Made by a program: the position numbers and the translations under genes. Shown piece after piece: positions 9,999 to 20,359 of a stretch of 64,000 bases of DNA. The DNA is from an uncultured Opitutia bacterium (GTDB lineage Bacteria; Verrucomicrobiota; Verrucomicrobiia; Opitutales; Opitutaceae), in assembly GCA_903862955.1 (NCBI GenBank), contig CAIPAH010000022.1, positions 124,001-188,000 on the forward strand, read 5' to 3'. A model generated the notes under the pieces. It ran no database searches, was not told the DNA's origin, and worked only from the letters and a program-made list of their open reading frames with translations. Each line of letters opens with the position of its first letter. Position 1 is the first letter of the stretch.

Positions 9999-12287
9999 GT
10001 GAGTCGAGAACCGATCTCCCCGGCGCAGGTGCAACTGGCCGCCCCCTCCGACTACAGCCTGATCGGCGCCAGCGCCGCCGCGGCCGTCGCGCAGGGCCTC
10101 GCCGAGGCGGACTGGTATCAGAGCCCCGTCCCGCGCGCGACGATGCGCGCCCTGCTCGTCCGGCGCAACGGCCCCGCCGTGCGCGACACCCTGCTCTGGT
10201 TCGCGCTCATCTTCGCCAGCGGCTACCTGGGCTTCCGGCTCTGGGGCACGTGGTGGGCGATCCTGCCGTTCGCCGTCTACGGCGTGCTGTATGCCTCGAC
10301 TTCCGACTCGCGCTGGCACGAGGCCGGCCACGGCACGGCCTTCCGGACCGACTGGATGAACCGCGGCCTCTACGAGCTCGCGTCGTTCATGGTCATGCGG
10401 GAATCGACGCTGTGGCACTGGAGCCACACGCGGCACCACAGCGACACGATCATCGTCGGCCGCGACCCGGAGATCGCCGTGCCCCGACCTGCCAACCTGC
10501 GGGCCCTCATCCTCGCGTTCTTCAACCTGCCGACCTACCCGAAATATTTCCGCCAGATCCTCACCCACGCCTGCGGCCGCATCGCCCCGGCCGAGCGGAC
10601 CTATATCCCCGAGAGCGAGTTTTCCAAGGTCTTCTTCAAGGCGCGGATCTACGTCGCCATTTACGCCGCGGTCATCGTCCTCGCCGTCGCCACCCACAGC
10701 ATCCTCCCGCTGATGTATGTCGGCCTCGCCAACCTCTACGGCTCGTGGCTCATGGTCGTCTATGGCCTCACCCAGCACGCGGGCCTCGCGGAGAACGTCC
10801 TCGATCACCGGCTCAACTGCCGGACGGTCTACATGAACCCGGTCCACCGGTATCTGTATTGGAACATGAATTACCACGTGGAGCACCACATGTTCCCGCT
10901 CGTGCCCTACCACGCGCTGCCGCGGCTGCACGCGGCCGTGAAGGACGACATGCCGCCACCCTACCCCGGCATCCTTGCCGCCTACCGCGAAATCATTCCC
11001 GCCCTCCTCGCGCAGTCGAAGGACCCCGGCCACCACGTCAAACGCCGCCTGCCCGCGCCCAAATCCCACGGCGTCATCCCCGCCGCACCCACCGACGCCA
11101 CACCCAATGCCGACGGTTGGCTCGAGGTCTGCGCCGCGGCAGATCTCGGACGCGAGGAAGTGATCCGGTTCGACCACGGCCGGAAGACGTTTGCGCTCTC
11201 CCGCGACGTGGACGGCGTCCTGCACGCCACCGACGGCGTCTGCACGCACGGCAACACGCACCTCGCCGACGGGTTGGTGATGGGCCGCGTGATCGAGTGT
11301 CCCAAGCACAACGGCCGCTTCCATCTCGCCGACGGCTCGCCCGCCCGGGCTCCCGCCTGCGTCGGCCTCGTCACCTATCCGCTCGAAGAACGCGCCGGGC
11401 GCCTCTGGCTCAACCTGGCGCGCCCCGGCGGCGCCGGCACCCGCGTGCCCCGCACGTCGCGTTTCCGCGTGGTCTCCAACCGCAGCGTGGCCACCTTCAT
11501 CAAAGAACTGATCCTCGAGCCCGTCACCGCGGCGGATGCCATGAATTTCAGTCCCGGCGACTACCTGCAGCTCGACATCCCCGTTTACGACGAGATCCGG
11601 TTCCGCGACTTCGACATCCCGGCGCCCTACGCCGCCGTCTGGGACGCGTGGCACGTCTTCGACCTCGTTGCGCGCAATCCCACCGCCGGCCGCCGCAACA
11701 ACTACTCCTTCGCCAGCAACGCCACGACCGAGCGCCAGCTGCGCTTCAACGTCCGCATCGCCACCCCGCCGCCCGGGCAGGACTGCCCGCCCGGGGTGGG
11801 CTCGGCTTACGTCTTCAGCCTCAAGCCCGGCGACACCGTCACGGCCATCGGCCCGTTCGGCGATTTCCACCTCAAGCCCACGCAAAAGGAAGCCGTTTAC
11901 ATTGGCGGCGGCGCCGGCATGGCTCCCCTCCGCGCCCATCTCTCCCATCTCCTCGAGACGCAGCGCAGTGCCCGCCGCGTCAGCTACTGGTATGGCGCGC
12001 GCTCGCGGCAGGAAATTTTCTACGAGGACTACTTCGACGCGCTGGCGCTGGCGCACCCCAACTTCTCGTTTCATCTCGCGCTCTCCGCCCCGTTGCCCGA
12101 GGACGCGTGGACCGGCCCGGCCGGCTTCATCCACGACGCCGTGTTCGAGCACTACCTCCGCACGCATCCGAACCTTCCGGCGGTGGAATTCTACCTCTGC
12201 GGCCCGCCGCTGATGATCAAGGCCACCACCCGCCTGCTCGCGAGCCTCGGCGTTGCGCCCAGCCAGATTGCGTACGATGAGTTCTGA
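9999..12287 (+). CDS. Three-domain fusion: fatty acid desaturase-type diiron oxygenase, Rieske [2Fe-2S], NqrF-like FAD/NAD reductase
   Basis: His boxes HEAGH, HTRHH, HVEHH; Rieske CTHG...CPKHNGRFHL; C-terminal NqrF-like DYLQLDIPVYDEIRFRDFDIP, YIGGGAGMAPLRAHL, SYWYGARSRQEIFYEDYFD, LPEDAWTGPAGFIHDAVFEHYL, FYLCGPPLMIKA. GTG start at 9999 proposed; ORF track starts at 9948. Confidence 0.9.
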   Translation: MSREPISPAQVQLAAPSDYSLIGASAAAAVAQGLAEADWYQSPVPRATMRALLVRRNGPAVRDTLLWFALIFASGYLGFRLWGTWWAILPFAVYGVLYASTSDSRWHEAGHGTAFRTDWMNRGLYELASFMVMRESTLWHWSHTRHHSDTIIVGRDPEIAVPRPANLRALILAFFNLPTYPKYFRQILTHACGRIAPAERTYIPESEFSKVFFKARIYVAIYAAVIVLAVATHSILPLMYVGLANLYGSWLMVVYGLTQHAGLAENVLDHRLNCRTVYMNPVHRYLYWNMNYHVEHHMFPLVPYHALPRLHAAVKDDMPPPYPGILAAYREIIPALLAQSKDPGHHVKRRLPAPKSHGVIPAAPTDATPNADGWLEVCAAADLGREEVIRFDHGRKTFALSRDVDGVLHATDGVCTHGNTHLADGLVMGRVIECPKHNGRFHLADGSPARAPACVGLVTYPLEERAGRLWLNLARPGGAGTRVPRTSRFRVVSNRSVATFIKELILEPVTAADAMNFSPGDYLQLDIPVYDEIRFRDFDIPAPYAAVWDAWHVFDLVARNPTAGRRNNYSFASNATTERQLRFNVRIATPPPGQDCPPGVGSAYVFSLKPGDTVTAIGPFGDFHLKPTQKEAVYIGGGAGMAPLRAHLSHLLETQRSARRVSYWYGARSRQEIFYEDYFDALALAHPNFSFHLALSAPLPEDAWTGPAGFIHDAVFEHYLRTHPNLPAVEFYLCGPPLMIKATTRLLASLGVAPSQIAYDEF

Positions 12288-12320
12288 TTGCACCGCGCCC
12301 GGTGCGCCCCGCGCGCCGGC

Positions 12321-13505
12321 GTGAGTTTCGACTCTTCCACCTTCACCGTGCCCACCTCCTTCGAAAATCACCTCCCGCGCCGCATCCGTTTCGGCCGCGG
12401 CCTCAGCGGCGAACTCACCGCGGAACTCAAACGCATGGAGAAGTCGCGCCCCTTCATTGTCACCGACCGCGGCGTCAAGGCCGCCGGCCTGCTCGCGCGT
12501 GTGACCGGGCCGCTGGCCGCAGCCGGCATCACCTTCGCGGTTTACGACGAAACCGAACCCGAGCCCCATTTCGCCTGCGTGACCGCGGCCAACGCCGTTG
12601 CCCGCGCAGCGGGCGGTGACTGGGACGTGGTCGTGGCGCTTGGGGGCGGCAGCGTGATGGACACGGCCAAGCTCGTGGCGGCAACGCTGCGGGATGGCCG
12701 CGACGCCGTCGCACTCGCCGGCATCGGCAAGGTCGGCCGACGTTCGCTGCCTCTCGTCTGCGTGCCCACCACCGCCGGCACCGGTTCCGAGGCAACGCCC
12801 GTCGCGATTTTTACGGATGCCACTTCCGGCGGCAAAGTCGGGGTTGTGGACCCGTGCTTGGTCCCGGACACGGTCCTGCTCGATCCCGCCCTGACCGACG
12901 GCCTGCCGCCGTTGCCCACCGCCGCCGCGGGCATGGACGCGCTCGTGCATGCGCTGGAGGCCTACATCGCCAAGTGCGCCACACCGCTCGCGCGCGGGCT
13001 GGTGCTCGAGGCCGCCGGCCGGATCGGCCCGGCGCTCCCCGCCGTCTGTGCCAACGGCGGCGACCAGGCCGCGCGCGACGCCATGCTCATCGGCGCGAAC
13101 CTCGCCGGCCTGGCCTTTGCGAATTCCTCCTGCTGCGGCGTGCACGCGCTCGCGCTCCCGCTCGGCGGGCAGTTTCATATCGCGCACGGCGTCGTCACCG
13201 GCGGCCTCGTGGCGGAAACCATGCGCCACAACCTCCCGAGCTGCACCGCCGACCTGCAGACGTTCGCCGCGGCGCTCGGCTGGAGCGACACCACTCCCGC
13301 CCACCTGCCGGACCAGCTGGCCGCCCTCGCGACCCAGATCGGCCTGTTGAAGGCGCTGCGTTCGGTGACCGTGCCCGACTCGGCCCTGGCCGGGCTGGCT
13401 CGGTCCGCCGTCGCCAATCGCCGGCTGATGGACCCGAATCCCCGCCCCATCACCGAAGACGACGCCGTCGAAATTTACCGTCGCACGCTCTACGCCCATG
13501 GCTGA
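12321..13505 (+). CDS. Iron-containing alcohol dehydrogenase
   Basis: VVALGGGSVMDTAKLVA; PTTAGTGSEATPVAIFTD; MDALVHALEAYI. Confidence 0.9.
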   Translation: MSFDSSTFTVPTSFENHLPRRIRFGRGLSGELTAELKRMEKSRPFIVTDRGVKAAGLLARVTGPLAAAGITFAVYDETEPEPHFACVTAANAVARAAGGDWDVVVALGGGSVMDTAKLVAATLRDGRDAVALAGIGKVGRRSLPLVCVPTTAGTGSEATPVAIFTDATSGGKVGVVDPCLVPDTVLLDPALTDGLPPLPTAAAGMDALVHALEAYIAKCATPLARGLVLEAAGRIGPALPAVCANGGDQAARDAMLIGANLAGLAFANSSCCGVHALALPLGGQFHIAHGVVTGGLVAETMRHNLPSCTADLQTFAAALGWSDTTPAHLPDQLAALATQIGLLKALRSVTVPDSALAGLARSAVANRRLMDPNPRPITEDDAVEIYRRTLYAHG

Positions 13506-14997
13506 CGCAAACCCGGACGCGCTGTCCAAGTTCAACTTCCGCCCCGCGCTGTGGCTCGACGGCCGCTGGCTGGAGGACGACGCGGAGCGACTTGCCATCC
13601 ACAACCCGGCCACCGGCGCGACGCTCACGACCATTCCCCTCGCGGGGCCGAGCCACTTCCATCAGGCCATCGACGGCGCGCAGCGCGCATTTGAGGTGTG
13701 GCGCGAGGAACCGGCCGCCGCACGCGGCGATGTCCTCAAGAAAATTGCCGCCACGCTCACGGCCCGCCGGTCAGAATTGGCCGCGCTACTCACGAGCGAA
13801 CAGGGCAAAGTGCTCAGCCAGGCCATGGGCGAGGTCGATTACGCGGCGAGTTTCTTCCTGTGGTTTGGCGAGGAGGCACGCCGGCTATCTGGCCGCATCC
13901 AGCCGCACCCAGTCCGCAGCCGCGAATACCACGTGCGGCCCGTGCCCGCGGGCGTCGCCGGCCTCGTGACACCGTGGAATTTTCCGCTAGCCCAGGGCGC
14001 GAAGAAGCTGGCCGCGGCGCTGGCCGCCGGTTGCACGGCGGTCTGGAAGCCGTCGGAGTTCACGCCGCTGGTCGCGCTGGTGCTCGGTCCGATTTTCAAG
14101 GAGGCCGGGCTGCCCGACGGCGCGGTGCAAATCCTCCCCGCGCGCGGACCCGTCGCCGGTACCGCACTCACTGACGATGCCCGCGTGCGCGTCCTCTCGC
14201 TCACCGGTTCCACGCAGACCGGGCAGACACTCATGCGCGCGGCGGCCCGGCACCTGCCGCGACTGTCCTTCGAACTGGGCGGCAACGCGCCGTTCATCGT
14301 GCTGCCCGACGCCGATCTCGACGCCACCGCTGCCGACCTCGTCAAACTCAAGCTGCTCTGCTCCGGGCAGGTGTGCGTGACCGCGAATCGCATCTTCGTC
14401 CCGGCCTCGCTCGAGGCGGCCTTCGCCGAGAAACTCGCCGCGCTGTGGCGCCCGCTGCGCGTGGGGAACGGCCTCGCTCCCGGCATGGATGTCGGCCCGC
14501 TGATTCACGCCAAGGCTTGCGAGCGCGTGCGGGCGCTGGTGGACCAAGCCGTCAGCGCCGGCGCCGTGCAGGTCGCCGAAAACCGCGGCTATGCGTCCGA
14601 CTCCGCGCTCGCCAAGGGCAGCTTTTTTCCGCCCACGATCCTGCGCGGTGTGCGCGATGAGATGACCCTCGCGCAGGAGGAAATCTTCGGACCCGTCGCG
14701 GCGCTCCTGCCCTATTCCGACGTGCCGTCCGCGGTCCGCCGCGCCAACGCGACACCCTTCGGACTCGCCGCGTATGTTTACGGCACCGACCTCACCCAAG
14801 CCAACGCCGTGGCCAACGCCCTCGACGCCGGCATCATCGGCGTCAACGAGTGGCGGCCGCTCCGCGCGGAGATCCCTTTCGGCGGCATCAAGGCCAGCGG
14901 CCTCGGCCACGAGGGTGGCGAGGAAGGCCTGCGCGAGTTCTGCGAACTCAAGGTGATCGGCACCGCCACGCCGGCCCTGCCCGTGCCTCCCGCCTGA
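13498..14997 (+). CDS. NAD(P)-dependent aldehyde dehydrogenase
   Basis: VTPWNFPLAQGAKKLAAALAAGCTAVWKPSE; FELGGNAPFIVLPDADLD; GQVCVTANRIFV; start overlaps stop of previous gene by 8 bp. Confidence 0.93.
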   Translation: MADANPDALSKFNFRPALWLDGRWLEDDAERLAIHNPATGATLTTIPLAGPSHFHQAIDGAQRAFEVWREEPAAARGDVLKKIAATLTARRSELAALLTSEQGKVLSQAMGEVDYAASFFLWFGEEARRLSGRIQPHPVRSREYHVRPVPAGVAGLVTPWNFPLAQGAKKLAAALAAGCTAVWKPSEFTPLVALVLGPIFKEAGLPDGAVQILPARGPVAGTALTDDARVRVLSLTGSTQTGQTLMRAAARHLPRLSFELGGNAPFIVLPDADLDATAADLVKLKLLCSGQVCVTANRIFVPASLEAAFAEKLAALWRPLRVGNGLAPGMDVGPLIHAKACERVRALVDQAVSAGAVQVAENRGYASDSALAKGSFFPPTILRGVRDEMTLAQEEIFGPVAALLPYSDVPSAVRRANATPFGLAAYVYGTDLTQANAVANALDAGIIGVNEWRPLRAEIPFGGIKASGLGHEGGEEGLREFCELKVIGTATPALPVPPA

Positions 14998-15013
14998 TCC
15001 GTCCTCCTCCGCC

Positions 15014-16417
15014 ATGACCTCGTTTTCCCCCGCCCTGCTCGCCGAGCTGCAAGCCATCGTCGGCGCCGACCACGTGATCCACCAAGGTGAGTCGCTCGAA
15101 CAGCTCTCCAAGGATTTCTACTGGTATTCGCCCATCCTGAAGGCCCAGCTCGATGACAAGCGCGCCGATGCGGTCGTGCGGCCCGGTTCGTTGGCGGAAT
15201 TGAAGGCGGTCGTCGTGGCGTGCAGCCGGGTCAGGGTGCCGGTCGTGCCGCGGGGCGGCGGCACCGGCAATTACGGCCAGTGCATCCCGCTCTACGGGGG
15301 CGTGGTGCTCGACATCACGCGGCTGGATCGGATCCTTGAGATCACCGCGGACGGCGTCATCCGGGCCGAGCCGGGCGTCCGGCTGATCCGCGTCGAAACA
15401 GAAGTGCGCAAGCTGGGCTGGGAGATGCGCCTCCTGCCGTCCACGTTTGTGAAGAGCACGTTCGCCGGCTTCCTGTGCGGGGGCTTCGGCGGCATCGGCT
15501 CCGTCACGTGGGGCACGATCGTCACCCCGGGCAACGTCAAGTCGCTGACGCTGCTGACCTGCGACGAGAACCCGCGGATCGTCCGGCTGGAAGAGGCCGA
15601 GTGCGACCTCGCCCTGCACACCTACGGCACCACCGGGCTCGTGGTCGAAATCGAGATGCGGCTGGCGCCGCGCCTCAACTACGACCAGCTCATCCTCTCG
15701 TGTCCTGACTGGGACAAGCTCATCGTCTGGACCGACGCCTGCGCGCGCCGGCCGGAATGGCGCAAACGGCTGGTCACGGCGCTGGAGGCGCCGATTCCGT
15801 CCTTCTTCAAGCCGATGCAGAAGCGCTTCCGGCCGGGCGAGCACGTGGTTTTTCTCCTCGTGGACCGCGACCAGTGCGCCGAAATCATCGCCTCCGCCGC
15901 GGCCGCCGGCGTGGACTGCGTCTACCACACTCCGCTGGCGGATCCGCTCACGCCACCGTTCATCACCGACTATACCTGGAACCATGCGACGCTGTGGGCG
16001 ATGAAGGTCGAGCCGAGCTTCACGAATATCCAGATCACCTTCGGACCGAATTTTCAGGAACAGTCCCGCCTGCTCCAGCAGCGTTTCCCCGGGGAGATCA
16101 TCCATCACCACGAGTGGATGGCCGCGCGCGCCCGGAAGGTCGGCTCATCAGCATCGCACTACGCCGGTGAAGACATCGTCGTGGGCGCCGTGCCGCTGAT
16201 TTACTACAAGTCGCGGGAGCGCCTGCAAGAGATCAGCGATTACTGCCGGGAGATCGGCGTGGTCGTCGACGACCCGCACACCTTCGTGCTCGAGGACGGC
16301 GGCCGAATCCCCAATCTCGACCGCAAGCGCACCCTGCGCGCCCAGGTCGACCCGGCGGGCCTGTTGAATCCGGGGAAAATGCGCACGGCCGCCGTCAACC
16401 CGTTTGCTGCGGCCTGA
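15014..16417 (+). CDS. FAD-binding (PCMH-type) oxidoreductase
   Basis: VPVVPRGGGTGNYGQCIPLYGGVVLDITRLDRILEI; YGTTGLVVEIEMRL. Confidence 0.85.
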   Translation: MTSFSPALLAELQAIVGADHVIHQGESLEQLSKDFYWYSPILKAQLDDKRADAVVRPGSLAELKAVVVACSRVRVPVVPRGGGTGNYGQCIPLYGGVVLDITRLDRILEITADGVIRAEPGVRLIRVETEVRKLGWEMRLLPSTFVKSTFAGFLCGGFGGIGSVTWGTIVTPGNVKSLTLLTCDENPRIVRLEEAECDLALHTYGTTGLVVEIEMRLAPRLNYDQLILSCPDWDKLIVWTDACARRPEWRKRLVTALEAPIPSFFKPMQKRFRPGEHVVFLLVDRDQCAEIIASAAAAGVDCVYHTPLADPLTPPFITDYTWNHATLWAMKVEPSFTNIQITFGPNFQEQSRLLQQRFPGEIIHHHEWMAARARKVGSSASHYAGEDIVVGAVPLIYYKSRERLQEISDYCREIGVVVDDPHTFVLEDGGRIPNLDRKRTLRAQVDPAGLLNPGKMRTAAVNPFAAA

Positions 16418-16471
16418 TTCCCACCGCACCGCCCGGCTGTTTGCCAATTCCACGACATCCCTGCCCCGGAC

Positions 16472-17242
16472 ATGCCTCCCGCCCCGCTCATCGAACTCCG
16501 TGATGTCACCAAGCGCTATGGCCAGGGTCCCGTAGTGCTGGACCGCGTCAGCCTCACCGCGCAGCCCGGCGACTTCGTCAGCCTCATCGGACCCAGCGGC
16601 TGCGGCAAATCCACGCTCCTGCGGCTGATCGCGGGACTCAACCCGGTCTCCACGGGATTGATCACTGTCGACGGCAACACCCCCGAACAAGCGGCGGCGG
16701 AACTGGCGTTCGTTTTCCAGGAACCCACGCTCCTGCCCTGGCTCACGGTGGGCAAGAACATCGCCCTCCCGCAGCAGCTGCGCGGCGTTCCCTCGGCCGA
16801 CATCGGCGGCACCACGCAAAAGGTGCTCGACCTCGTTCGGCTCGGCAGCCGCGCCCGGGCCTACCCGCGCCAGCTTTCGGGCGGACAGAAAATGCGCGTG
16901 TCCATCGCCCGCGCCCTCTCGCTCTCACCCAAAATCCTGTTGTTGGACGAACCGTTCGGCGCCCTCGACGAGATGACGCGCGAGCACCTCAACGAGGAGC
17001 TGCTCGCCATCCGCGAGCACCAAGCGTGGGCCGCCTTCTTCGTCACCCACTCGGTCGCCGAGGCCGTCTTTCTCTCGAATCGCATCGTCGTCATGGCCGC
17101 GGGCCCCGGGCGCATCCACGCCGAAATCCCCGTGCCGTTCGCCTACCCCCGGACCGCCCAGACGCGGCTCTCGCGCGAGTATCACGACCTTGTCGCCGAG
17201 GTCTCACGCGTCCTCCGCTCCGTCGAAAACGCCGCCGCCTGA
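16472..17242 (+). CDS. ABC transporter ATP-binding protein, nitrate/sulfonate/taurine type
   Basis: Walker A IGPSGCGKSTLLRLIAG; signature LSGGQKMRVSIARAL; Walker B ILLLDEPFGALDEMTR. Confidence 0.95.
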   Translation: MPPAPLIELRDVTKRYGQGPVVLDRVSLTAQPGDFVSLIGPSGCGKSTLLRLIAGLNPVSTGLITVDGNTPEQAAAELAFVFQEPTLLPWLTVGKNIALPQQLRGVPSADIGGTTQKVLDLVRLGSRARAYPRQLSGGQKMRVSIARALSLSPKILLLDEPFGALDEMTREHLNEELLAIREHQAWAAFFVTHSVAEAVFLSNRIVVMAAGPGRIHAEIPVPFAYPRTAQTRLSREYHDLVAEVSRVLRSVENAAA

Positions 17243-17244
17243 CC

Positions 17245-18036
17245 ATGTCCAAGCGCCTGCTCAACGTCCTTCTCCCCGCCGCCACCGGCGCACTGTTCGT
17301 CGCGGTGTGGTATGTGGTCCGTTTCTCCATGGGCGAGGAGATGCAGTTCCTCCTGCCGTCGCCGGGTGACATCCTCGCGGCGCTGCACGAAAACGCCGGC
17401 TCGCTCGCCCGCGCCGCGCTCAACACCACCCAGGGCGCGTTGCTGGGCTTTGCGGCCGCCATCATCGTCAGCTCCGCGCTGGCCCTCGCGCTGTCCCTCT
17501 CGTCGCTGGTCCGCGTGAGTTTCTACCCCTACCTCATGCTGCTGCAGATGACGCCGATCATCATCTTCGCGCCCATCCTCGTCCTGTGGGTCGGCCCCGG
17601 CCTCCACAGCGTCGTCGTGATCACGTTCCTGATTTGTTTCTTTCCGCTCGTGGTGAACACCACGCAGGGACTGATCTCGACCGACCGGAACCTCGTGGAA
17701 CTCTTCCGGATGTATCGCGCGAGCCGGGCGCAGGAGATCCTCCGGCTCCGCGTGCCCGCGGCGTTCCCTTATTTTTTCACGGGGCTGCGCATCGCCGCGA
17801 CGCTCGCGCCCATCGGGGCGCTCGTCGGCGACTACACCGCCGGCAGCAGCGCCGGCGACGGCGGCGGGCTGGGATTCCAGGCCATCATCTTCTCGAGCCA
17901 GGCCAAATACCCCGCGCTCTTCGCCACTGCGGCCATCACCTGCGTGTTGGGCTTCATCTTCGTCGCGTTCGTCATCTCGCTCAGCTGGCTGGTCATGCAC
18001 AAGTGGCATGACTCCTACGAGCGCGCGGACGCCTGA
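17245..18036 (+). CDS. ABC transporter permease, SsuC/ThiX-like
   Basis: TM-rich; EILRLRVPAAFPYFFTGLRIAATLAPIGALVGDYTAG (EAA loop region); follows ATPase by 2 bp. Confidence 0.9.
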   Translation: MSKRLLNVLLPAATGALFVAVWYVVRFSMGEEMQFLLPSPGDILAALHENAGSLARAALNTTQGALLGFAAAIIVSSALALALSLSSLVRVSFYPYLMLLQMTPIIIFAPILVLWVGPGLHSVVVITFLICFFPLVVNTTQGLISTDRNLVELFRMYRASRAQEILRLRVPAAFPYFFTGLRIAATLAPIGALVGDYTAGSSAGDGGGLGFQAIIFSSQAKYPALFATAAITCVLGFIFVAFVISLSWLVMHKWHDSYERADA

Positions 18037-18057
18037 GCCCGGCCGCGAATCCCCACT

Positions 18058-18116
18058 GTAGGAGCGGCTTTACGCCGCGATGCCCATCACCAATCGCGGG
18101 ATAAACCCGCTCCTAC
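18058..18116. repeat. GTAGG-type palindromic repeat, copy 2 (divergent stem)
   Basis: GTAGGAGCGGCTTTACGCCGCGAT...ATCGCGGGATAAACCCGCTCCTAC. Confidence 0.85.
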
Positions 18117-18147
18117 TCCCAGATCCGGCGAGCGGCGGGAAGCGGAT

Positions 18148-19185
18148 TCAGATTCCGGCGCTGACCGTGCGCTCAAACCGATACCGGATCTCGCCGCGGG
18201 CCGTTTCACCCGGGCGCAGCACCAGCGGGGCAAAGCCGGGGCGGCCCAGCCCGCCGGCAAATTTCTGGCACTCCAGGCAAATGCCCGCGTTCGGCCCATA
18301 CGGCCGGCCGCGCTTGCCGGGCAGCGTGCCGTCGAGGAAGCGACCGGCGTAGAATTGCATGCCCGGCTCCGTGGTGAGGACATCGAGCCGCAGCGATCCG
18401 TCACCCGACCAGAGGCTCGCCACCGGCTCCGTCTCGGCCCGATGCGGATTGAGAAGATAATAGTCGCCGTGCTGCTGCCACAGCCGCCCCAGCCGCTCGC
18501 GCAGCCGCGCGGGTTCGCGGAAATCGTTGCCCGCCGGCTCAACCGGCGCCGCCCGGCCGAGGGGCGCCAGCTGTTCGTCGGTGACCGCGAACATGTCCGC
18601 GCGGATTTGCAATGTGTGCCCAAGCGCATCCCCGGCCCCCTCACCCTCGAGGTTGAAATAGGTGTGGTTCGTCAGGCAGAGCGGCGTCGGCCGGTCCGTG
18701 GTCGCTTCATACCGCATCGCCAGCGTCGCGCCCTGTTCGACGCGGTATTCCACCACGACCGACAACGTGCCGGGATAGCCTTCGTCCCCGTCCGGGCTGA
18801 CGTGGCTCAATTTCAGGGAATCAGCCGCCACCGCCTCGACGCGCCAGAGTTGCTTGTCGAACCCCACGCGTCCGCCGTGCAGGTGGTTGGGCGGGTCGTT
18901 GGCCGCGAGCGGATATCGCCGCCCGTCGAGTTCGAACGCCGCGCCGGTGATCCGACCCGCAACGCGCCCCGTGATCGCGCCGAAGTAGGGATGACCCCGC
19001 AGATACTCGTTCAGGGTCGCAAACCCGAGCGCGACGTCCGTCGCTCCACCCGCGCCGCCCGGTACGCGAATCGCCGTCACAATGCCGCCAAAGTCCGTGA
19101 CATCCACCTCCAGCCCGCCCGGTTGACCGAGCGTAACGAGCTGGGCGCTGCGTCCATCCGGAAGTCGGCCAAAGGGCTGGGACAT
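18148..19185 (-). CDS. galM: Aldose 1-epimerase (galactose mutarotase)
   Basis: VALGFATLNEYLRGHPYFGAITGRVAGRI; NHLHGGRVGFDKQLW; LTNHTYFNLEG. Confidence 0.9.
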   Translation of the reverse strand: MSQPFGRLPDGRSAQLVTLGQPGGLEVDVTDFGGIVTAIRVPGGAGGATDVALGFATLNEYLRGHPYFGAITGRVAGRITGAAFELDGRRYPLAANDPPNHLHGGRVGFDKQLWRVEAVAADSLKLSHVSPDGDEGYPGTLSVVVEYRVEQGATLAMRYEATTDRPTPLCLTNHTYFNLEGEGAGDALGHTLQIRADMFAVTDEQLAPLGRAAPVEPAGNDFREPARLRERLGRLWQQHGDYYLLNPHRAETEPVASLWSGDGSLRLDVLTTEPGMQFYAGRFLDGTLPGKRGRPYGPNAGICLECQKFAGGLGRPGFAPLVLRPGETARGEIRYRFERTVSAGI

Positions 19186-19237
19186 GGCGGGGAAATTCTT
19201 CACGCGAAAGCGGCCTGTTCGGCCCGAAAGTCGCCGC

Positions 19238-19645
19238 TCAGATATTCTGGTCCTCGCCTTTGCGCACCGCGCCCAGATTCGCCGGCAGGTGCTGGGGCAG
19301 GAAAAAATAGTAATTCATCAGCCACCAGCTCCGCGAGGAGCGGTAAAACAGCAGCGGAAAGCCGAACGCACCCACGCCCGCAATGATCGCCGCCGCCACG
19401 CCCGGCAGCAAGCCGCCCATGTAGAGCAGCAGCACCGGTACGAGAAAGCCGATGATGGTGATGCCGTAATTCAGCGACATCGCGCCGAGGAAGCTGCCCT
19501 CGTCCCGCTCGATCTTCATCCCGCACACCGGGCAGGCCGGGTTCACCTGGAAGAGCGTGCCCTCCTTGAACAGCGTCTTGCCGCCGCAGTTGGGACAACG
19601 GTTCGAAAGACCCCGGCGAACGATCTGCAGGCGCGTGACGGTCAT
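19238..19645 (-). CDS. DUF983-like small zinc-ribbon membrane protein
   Basis: RGLSNRCPNCGGKTLFKEGTLFQVNPACPVCGMKIERDEGSFLGAMSLNYGI plus two TM segments. Confidence 0.85.
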   Translation of the reverse strand: MTVTRLQIVRRGLSNRCPNCGGKTLFKEGTLFQVNPACPVCGMKIERDEGSFLGAMSLNYGITIIGFLVPVLLLYMGGLLPGVAAAIIAGVGAFGFPLLFYRSSRSWWLMNYYFFLPQHLPANLGAVRKGEDQNI

Positions 19646-19680
19646 GGGAGGAATTTAACCACCGATTGGAGATTCACCAC

Positions 19681-19710
19681 GAAAAAGGCGCCCCGTTGCG
19701 GGGGCGCCTT
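19681..19710 (-). terminator. Terminator downstream of tsf
   Basis: AAGGCGCCCC gttgcg GGGGCGCCTT with T-run on minus strand. Confidence 0.85.
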
Positions 19711-19732
19711 CGAAAGAATCGGCTGCGACGGC

Positions 19733-20326
<594 letters not shown>

Positions 20327-20359
20327 TACGGAATTCGATGGAGATGAATGACGGCGGGA

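Noticed and set aside
9972-13634. 1220-aa minus-strand ORF spanning the oxygenase/ADH genes
   Set aside because: Antisense to well-supported coding genes; His/Arg/Gly/Glu/Val-rich composition typical of high-GC shadow ORFs; no recognisable motif.
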